Source: an uncultured Clostridia bacterium
GTDB taxonomy: Bacteria > Bacillota > Clostridia > Christensenellales > Aristaeellaceae
Direction: 5' to 3'
NCBI GenBank assembly: GCA_945877525.1
Contig: CAMDVP010000085.1
Location: 1 to 11,051, forward strand
Length of the DNA stretch: 11,051 nucleotides
Shown: piece by piece, positions 6,763-11,051 of the stretch
Position numbering within the stretch: the stretch's first letter is position 1
How the letters are laid out: every line of letters starts with the position of its first letter
Program-made: the position numbers and the translations under genes
The notes under the pieces: model-generated
Told to the model about the DNA's origin: nothing
The model's database searches: none
The model's input: only the letters and a program-made list of their open reading frames with translations

Positions 6763-7618
6763 GGAACCACCTTCCGCTGGCGCCGCAGGGCAATACGCCC
6801 CCGGCGGTCACCGGCAGGCACAGCTCCTGACTGTCCACCTGCCCGCCATGGCGGCCGACCACGCAGCGCTCCAGCATGTTGCTCAGCACGCTGGCCTGAA
6901 AGCCCGTGGTGTAGCTGTTGATGAGGAAAAACAGCGGCGCGTCGCTCAGCGCCTGAGCACAGGTGTTCACCAGGCCGTACAGCTCGTTTTCCAGCTTCCA
7001 CACCTCGCCCGAGGGCCCCCGGCCATAGCTGGGAGGATCCATCAGGATGCCGTCATAGCGGTTGCCCCGGCGGATTTCCCGCTGCACAAAGCGCAGGGCG
7101 TCCTCCACAATCCAGCGGCAGCTCGTCTCCGGCAGGCCGGACAGCTCACGGTTTTCCTTGGCCCACTGCACCATGCCCTTGGCCGCATCCACATGGGTCA
7201 CATGGGCCCCGGCCGCCGCGCAGGCCACCGTAGCCGCCCCCGTATAGCCAAATAGATTCAGCACCCGCACATCCTTGCGGCCGCTTTGCCGGATCAGCCG
7301 GCTCATCCACACCCAGTTGGCTGCCTGCTCCGGGAACAGTCCCGTGTGCTTGAACCCCGTGGGCCGCACATAAAACGACCAATCCCCGTGACAGATTGTC
7401 CACCGCTCAGGCAGGCGAGTGAAGAACTCCCATTCCCCGCCGCCCCGCTCGGAGCGGTGATACCAGGCCTGGGCCTTCTCCCACAATTCGGGCCGGGCCT
7501 TGGGCCAGATGGTCTGCGGATCGGGCCGGCGCAGCATCACATCGCCCCAGCGCTCCAGCTTTTCCCCGTCGCCGGTGTCCAGCACCTCGTAGTCCTTCCA
7601 GGTATCGGCTAAAAACAT
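6755..7618 (-). CDS. class I SAM-dependent methyltransferase (RlmI-like)
   Basis: The 287-residue product has a Rossmann-type methyltransferase domain in its C-terminal two thirds. Motif I is VLNLFGYTGAAT (119-130), the acidic residue for the SAM ribose is D144 (HVDAAKG), and the catalytic-loop motif is DPPSYGRG (194-201). This matches the COG1092 group that contains 23S rRNA cytosine methyltransferase RlmI. The N-terminal 100 residues (WKDYEVLDTGDGEKLERWGD...) are a family-specific extension and not an obvious PUA domain, so the substrate is probably RNA but remains unassigned. The start at 7618 is supported by AAGGAG (7626-7631), 7 bases upstream and fused to the stop of the preceding gene. 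A longer reading frame reaching 7837 would overlap that gene by about 200 bases and adds non-homologous sequence. It lies between the GH4-like gene and the pseudouridine synthase gene in one tight leftward run. Confidence 0.88.
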   Translation of the reverse strand: MFLADTWKDYEVLDTGDGEKLERWGDVMLRRPDPQTIWPKARPELWEKAQAWYHRSERGGGEWEFFTRLPERWTICHGDWSFYVRPTGFKHTGLFPEQAANWVWMSRLIRQSGRKDVRVLNLFGYTGAATVACAAAGAHVTHVDAAKGMVQWAKENRELSGLPETSCRWIVEDALRFVQREIRRGNRYDGILMDPPSYGRGPSGEVWKLENELYGLVNTCAQALSDAPLFFLINSYTTGFQASVLSNMLERCVVGRHGGQVDSQELCLPVTAGGVLPCGASGRWFHA

Positions 7619-7629
7619 GGCGTTGCTCC

Positions 7630-8925
7630 TTACAGTCTTTCCAGAATATCGTCGTGCATGGCGATCATCCTGTCCACAAGCTCCTGGCAGTACAGCCGGT
7701 CCAGCCCTGCCAAAGCCGGATCGATTTCGATGCACTCCCGCAGGGCCGTGCGGTCGCCGGCAGCGGCCCGGGCCGCCAGACGATTTGTCTCGTCGATTTC
7801 GCCGCAGATTTCCACAAGCGGCGCAGGCAGCTGCCACCCGTGGGGGCGGATTTGACCATTCTCCAGGGTCAGGCGTGATTCTATGATAGCATGTTTCGCC
7901 AGTTGTGGCAACTCCCCGCCGTTCACGCGGGTCACGGCCTCCATGTCCAGGTCGTCGCCGCGCACAAGCGCGAGAGCCAGCCGCATGGGCCGGATGGGCG
8001 GCGCCTTTGACAGCAGCACCAGCTGGGCTATCATTCCCTCCTGGCTGGAGGCGCCCTTGTCCCCCACGGCGTTCATGTGGAGGATGCGCTCCTTGCGCGC
8101 CTCGATGCTTTCGCCAAAAACAGGCTCCTCCTCGGGGATGTAATCCTCTTCGGCCGGCAGAAGCTCCGCATGGTCGGTCACATCACCCACAGGAATGGCC
8201 TCGTACCAGTCCAGCCAGCGCTGGGCCAGACGGCCGAACTCTCCCTGGGCAGTCAGGTCGGTCAAGGCCGGAAGCAGGTTTTCCCCGCCACAGCGTGCCG
8301 AAAGCAGAAACGCAAAGCCCGGCAGTCCGGCCATCACCGCCTGCACCTCGGTAAATTTCTTCCCAATCTTCTTGCACAGACTGTCCAGGCCGTTGGCTCC
8401 GCGCAGGGGCGTGCGGCCCAGCCCGTAGCAGCGGAAGCCCTCGCCCTCAAACATGGCGGTGGTGCGGGCCACCGGCTGCCCCAGGTTGATCACCAGCGCC
8501 CCGGGACAATGCTCCCGCATGTCCTCACACAGGTCCAGCACACTCTCGCCTTGGCGCAGGGTGTGCATCAGCCCGCCAATGCCGCCGTTGACCCGCGCCT
8601 GCTCGGTCAGACCGGGATCATCCTCCGTGGTGCCGGAGAGCGCCTCCCTGTCCTGGCGAAAGCGGCTGGCAGCCATCACATCCCCTGCATACATCACGCA
8701 GTCCGCATCGCGGAGCGCCTCAGCGCGGTTTCCCGTGGCATGGAATTCCCCCGGCAGTCCGCTTTTGATAAAAATGGCCCGGGCATAGCGCTCCAGCACA
8801 TCCTGCATGGCGGCGTTCTTTTCCTCCACATACACTTCGGCCCCCTGCCGCCCGGCAAAGAGCAGGTCGGCCAGCAGGCCGGGGAGCAGCGCGGGTATAT
8901 CCTGACCGATCAGCGCAAATTTCAT
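7630..8925 (-). CDS. divergent glycoside hydrolase family 4-like protein, probably catalytically inactive
   Basis: The 431-residue product aligns by eye along its length with GH4, the NAD- and metal-dependent alpha-galactosidase/glucosidase family (MelA, AglA, 6-phospho-glycosidases). Supporting stretches are DADCVMYAGDV (73-83), the GGIGGLMHTLR equivalent of the GPGGIFRALR segment (114-124), CPGALVINLGQP (140-151), AGLPGFAFLL (199-208), VNGGELPQLAKHAIIE (334-349), and the tail DRTALRECIEIDPALAGL. Key positions are changed. The N-terminal GxGS loop reads GQDIPA, the NPM asparagine is Q150, the metal-ligand cysteine of GLCH is G170, and the metal-ligand histidine of GLNH is G203. Hydrolysis by the family mechanism therefore looks impossible, and the role is unknown. 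The start at 8925 has GGAGG (8930-8934), with a short 4-base spacing. Its neighbours, ileS upstream and RNA-modification genes downstream, give no sugar context. The family call is fairly sure; loss of activity is inferred. Confidence 0.75.
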   Translation of the reverse strand: MKFALIGQDIPALLPGLLADLLFAGRQGAEVYVEEKNAAMQDVLERYARAIFIKSGLPGEFHATGNRAEALRDADCVMYAGDVMAASRFRQDREALSGTTEDDPGLTEQARVNGGIGGLMHTLRQGESVLDLCEDMREHCPGALVINLGQPVARTTAMFEGEGFRCYGLGRTPLRGANGLDSLCKKIGKKFTEVQAVMAGLPGFAFLLSARCGGENLLPALTDLTAQGEFGRLAQRWLDWYEAIPVGDVTDHAELLPAEEDYIPEEEPVFGESIEARKERILHMNAVGDKGASSQEGMIAQLVLLSKAPPIRPMRLALALVRGDDLDMEAVTRVNGGELPQLAKHAIIESRLTLENGQIRPHGWQLPAPLVEICGEIDETNRLAARAAAGDRTALRECIEIDPALAGLDRLYCQELVDRMIAMHDDILERL

Positions 8926-8960
8926 GGTTCCTCCAAAGATGCGCAGAGGAGGCTCCGCAT
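8922..8960 (-). CDS. possible 12-codon leader ORF before the GH4-like gene
   Basis: On the minus strand GGAGGAGG (8968-8975) is followed after 7 bases by ATG (8960-8958), opening a 12-residue frame, MRSLLCASLEEP. Its TGA (8924-8922) overlaps the ATG of the GH4-like gene in an ATGA arrangement. The layout is that of a translated leader that delivers ribosomes to the next start. The peptide resembles nothing I know, and such a short frame can arise by chance. Confidence 0.25.
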   Translation of the reverse strand: MRSLLCASLEEP

Positions 8961-8974
8961 GAGGGAACCTCCTC
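8946..8974 (-). promoter_or_regulatory. hairpin in the ileS / GH4-like spacer
   Basis: GAGGAGG (minus strand, 8974-8968) pairs with CCTCCTC (8952-8946), extended after one mismatch by three inner pairs, with a 7-base loop. The 5' arm carries the Shine-Dalgarno of the 12-codon ORF and the loop carries its ATG. After the stem the sequence is TGCGCATCTTTGG, which lacks a proper T-run, so it is a poor intrinsic terminator. It is better viewed as an mRNA structure within an operon, or a partial attenuator. Confidence 0.45.
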
Positions 8975-8990
8975 CGCCGTCAGATATTGT

Positions 8991-11051
8991 TTAGTTGTGC
9001 CTGCGGATGGCGATGACGGCCTTCTGGCCGTTCACGTCCCACTCCCTGGCAATGAAGGTGTCGTCGGCAGGGCCTGCCGCAAGGCTCAGGGCCAGCACGC
9101 CGCGCATAATCATGTCGCGTCCGTTGTCGATGGCATGGGCCAGGGTTTCGCCGCAATCCACCATCAGGTCGATGCGGTCGGTCACCTCAAAGCCGCTTTC
9201 CTTGCGCATGGTCTGCACCTTGCTGATCACCTCGCGGGCATAGCCCTCGTCAATCAGCTCGGGGGTGAGGTTGGTGTCCAGCACCACGGTCACGCCCTTA
9301 TCCTCCACGGCGGTGAAGCCGCTCTTCTGGGCGGGCTCGGTAAGCACATCGTCCTTTCCCAGCACCACGGTGGTGCCTTCCAGCTCGAAGGACACCTGCT
9401 CGCCCCGCTCAAAGGCATCCACCACGTCGTTGCCGTCCATCTGGGACAGATGCTGGCCGATCTTGCCCAGGAGCTTTCCGTACCGCGGGCCAAGGGTGCG
9501 CATCTGCGGCTTGAGCTTGTAGGTGGTGAAGTCCCGGGCCGACTCGGTAAAGACGACCTCCTTCACGTTCAGTTCATCCTCACACAGGGCCTGGTAGGCC
9601 TCGGTGAAGCTCGCGCCCTTGACATACAGCCGGGCAGCGGGCTGGCGAACCTTCATGTTGGCGGCGTTGCGGCAGGAGCGGCCCAGCTGCACCACCTCCA
9701 GCAGCGCTTCCATCTGCTGCTCCATGTCGGGATCAATAGCGGAAGCGTCGCTTGAGGGGAAGTCACACAGATGCACGGACTCCGGCGCGCCGGGCACGTT
9801 GTTCACCACCAGGTTCTGGTAGATTTCCTCGGCCATGAAGGGCACAAATGGTGCGATGAGCTTGCTCAGGGTCACCAGTACATGGTACAGCGTGGCAAAG
9901 GCTGCTTCCTTGTCGCCGGCCATTCCCTTGCCCCAGAAGCGCTCGCGGCCGCGGCGGACATACCAGTTGGACAGCTCATCCACAAAGTCCTGAATCGCGC
10001 CGGCAGGCTCGGTCACGCGGTAGTTGGCCAGGTCGTCGTCCACTCGGGCGATGAGGGTGTTCAGCCGGGAGAGAATCCACCTGTCCATCAGGCTCAGCTG
10101 CACCCGGTCGAGGGGATGCTCCGCAGGCTCAAAGCCGTCGATCTGCGCATACATGGCAAAGAAGGCATACACGTTTTGCAGCGTGGCCAGGAACTTGCGC
10201 TGCCCCTCCCGCACGGCCTCTTCAGAGAAGCGCTTGGGCAGCCAGGGGGCGGAGGTGGTGTAGAAGTACCACCGCAGGGAATCCGCGCCGAACTTGTCCA
10301 GCATTTCAAAGGGATCCACCACGTTGCCGATGTGCTTGGACATTTTGCGGCCCTCGGCGTCCTGCACATGACCCATCACAATGCAGTTTTCAAAGGGAGC
10401 CTTGTCAAACAGCAGGGTGGAAATGGCTTCAAGCGTGTAGAACCAGCCGCGGGTCTGGTCGATGGCCTCGGAGATGAAGTCGGCGGGGAAGTTCTTCTCG
10501 AACATCTCCTTGTTCTCAAAGGGATAGTGCCACTGGGCAAAGGGCATGGAGCCGGAATCGTACCAGCAGTCGATGACGTCCTTGACGCGGTGCATTTCAC
10601 CGCCGCACTTGTCGCAGCGGATAGTCACCTCGTCGATAAAGGGACGGTGCAGCTCGATGTTCTCGCCGGGGTCATGCACGGCCTTCTCCCGCAATTCGGC
10701 CTTGGAGCCGATCACATGGATGTGCCCGCACTCGCAGGTCCACACAGGCAGCGGCGTGCCCCAGTAGCGCTCGCGGGACAGGCCCCAGTCATGCACGTTT
10801 TCCAGCCAGGTGCCCATGCGGCCTTCCTTGATGTTGTCGGGCATCCAGTTGATGGTGCGGTTGTTGCGCACCAGCTGGTCGCGCACCTCAGTCATCTTGA
10901 TGTACCAGGTGGGGCGGGGATAGTACAGAAGCGGCCTGTCGCAGCGCCAGCAGAAGGGATAATCATGGGCAAAGGGAACCGCCGCAAACAGCAGATCCCG
11001 CTCCTTCAGGTCGGCCAGCACCAGCTTGTCCGCATCCTTGACGAACACGCC
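8991..11051 (-). CDS. ileS: isoleucyl-tRNA synthetase, type 2 (5' end outside the window)
   Basis: The C-terminal 686 residues of a class I aminoacyl-tRNA synthetase that charges tRNA-Ile are present. The frame is open to the window edge, so the HIGH motif and most of the CP1 editing domain lie outside. Visible are the end of CP1 with two cysteine clusters (CECGH near 10725-10740 and CDKCGG near 10602-10620), the segment WYDSGSMPFAQWHYP, the KMSKH version of the KMSKS loop (10332-10346), and GADSLRWYFYTTSAPWLP. These are followed by the helical anticodon-binding domain and a long C-terminal extension of the DUF5915 type with KLKPQMRTLGPRYGKLLGKI. The bacterial type 1 C-terminal zinc finger is missing; the protein ends VIAIRRHN. 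This is the IleS2 (eukaryote-like) form, which in studied bacteria is little affected by mupirocin. Any T-box leader would lie upstream, out of view. Confidence 0.95.
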   Translation of the reverse strand, partial: GVFVKDADKLVLADLKERDLLFAAVPFAHDYPFCWRCDRPLLYYPRPTWYIKMTEVRDQLVRNNRTINWMPDNIKEGRMGTWLENVHDWGLSRERYWGTPLPVWTCECGHIHVIGSKAELREKAVHDPGENIELHRPFIDEVTIRCDKCGGEMHRVKDVIDCWYDSGSMPFAQWHYPFENKEMFEKNFPADFISEAIDQTRGWFYTLEAISTLLFDKAPFENCIVMGHVQDAEGRKMSKHIGNVVDPFEMLDKFGADSLRWYFYTTSAPWLPKRFSEEAVREGQRKFLATLQNVYAFFAMYAQIDGFEPAEHPLDRVQLSLMDRWILSRLNTLIARVDDDLANYRVTEPAGAIQDFVDELSNWYVRRGRERFWGKGMAGDKEAAFATLYHVLVTLSKLIAPFVPFMAEEIYQNLVVNNVPGAPESVHLCDFPSSDASAIDPDMEQQMEALLEVVQLGRSCRNAANMKVRQPAARLYVKGASFTEAYQALCEDELNVKEVVFTESARDFTTYKLKPQMRTLGPRYGKLLGKIGQHLSQMDGNDVVDAFERGEQVSFELEGTTVVLGKDDVLTEPAQKSGFTAVEDKGVTVVLDTNLTPELIDEGYAREVISKVQTMRKESGFEVTDRIDLMVDCGETLAHAIDNGRDMIMRGVLALSLAAGPADDTFIAREWDVNGQKAVIAIRRHN

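Noticed and set aside
4867..6921. 684-codon open frame on the plus strand
   Set aside because: It is antisense to tgt and the pseudouridine synthase gene, both with complete catalytic motifs. Its His/Ala/Gly/Val-rich translation is typical of the reverse of GC-rich coding DNA.
7619..7837. N-terminal extension of the methyltransferase to 7837
   Set aside because: It would run through about 200 bases of the GH4-like coding region in another frame, whereas a good AAGGAG precedes the start at 7618.
8077..8994. 305-codon open frame on the plus strand
   Set aside because: It is antisense to the GH4-like gene; the opposite strand has the coherent family similarity.
10094..10369. small frames inside ileS on both strands (for example 10094-10369 and 9265-9522)
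   Set aside because: They are shadows of a strongly conserved synthetase frame and show no independent start signals or similarity.
1..11051. defence system, prophage, transposon, CRISPR or biosynthetic cluster
   Set aside because: I looked for transposases, integrases, direct-repeat arrays, toxin-antitoxin pairs and synthases and found none; base composition and gene types are uniform and core-like.

Overview
The window is GC-rich (about 60% or more by eye) and densely packed. It carries core housekeeping genes with Shine-Dalgarno sites of the GGAGG type, and everything points to a bacterial chromosome. The combination of NrdR, a RecQ without a winged-helix domain, a type-2 isoleucyl-tRNA synthetase and a small uncharacterised protein with a near-perfect GGAGGTGA ribosome binding site suggests a high-GC member of the Clostridia (Bacillota), possibly a gut anaerobe. 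That placement is an inference from protein style; no rRNA or other phylogenetic marker is present. I see no mobile element, CRISPR array, tRNA or rRNA gene.

Left part (1-4123): xylB (xylulokinase) runs rightward from its own promoter-like sequence and leader hairpin. It meets nrdR, which runs leftward, at a strong hairpin that can act as a terminator for both. nrdR has a clear extended -10 promoter of its own, between it and recQ. recQ, also leftward, encodes a helicase of unusual architecture: helicase core, zinc site, HRDC and a C-terminal helix-turn-helix-like segment, with no room for an RQC winged helix. A 77-bp divergent spacer with an inverted repeat separates recQ from a rightward gene for a 247-residue protein I cannot assign.

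Right part (4868-11051): five genes run leftward as one compact cluster. In transcription order they are ileS (5' end outside the window), a divergent relative of glycoside hydrolase family 4, a class I SAM-dependent methyltransferase of the RlmI/COG1092 type, an RluA-type pseudouridine synthase, and tgt (tRNA-guanine transglycosylase). After the 65-bp gap following ileS, spacings are 11 bp, an 8-bp overlap and 9 bp, and two junctions share a fused stop/ribosome-binding motif TAAGGAG. Four of the five products concern tRNA charging or RNA modification.

The most interesting item is the fourth-family glycosidase relative. It keeps the overall fold signature but appears to have lost both metal ligands, the NPM-motif asparagine and the usual nucleotide-binding loop, so it looks like a pseudoenzyme or repurposed protein inside a translation gene cluster. 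A hairpin and a possible 12-codon leader ORF precede it. Otherwise the window is ordinary chromosomal content, and I found no convincing new multi-gene system.
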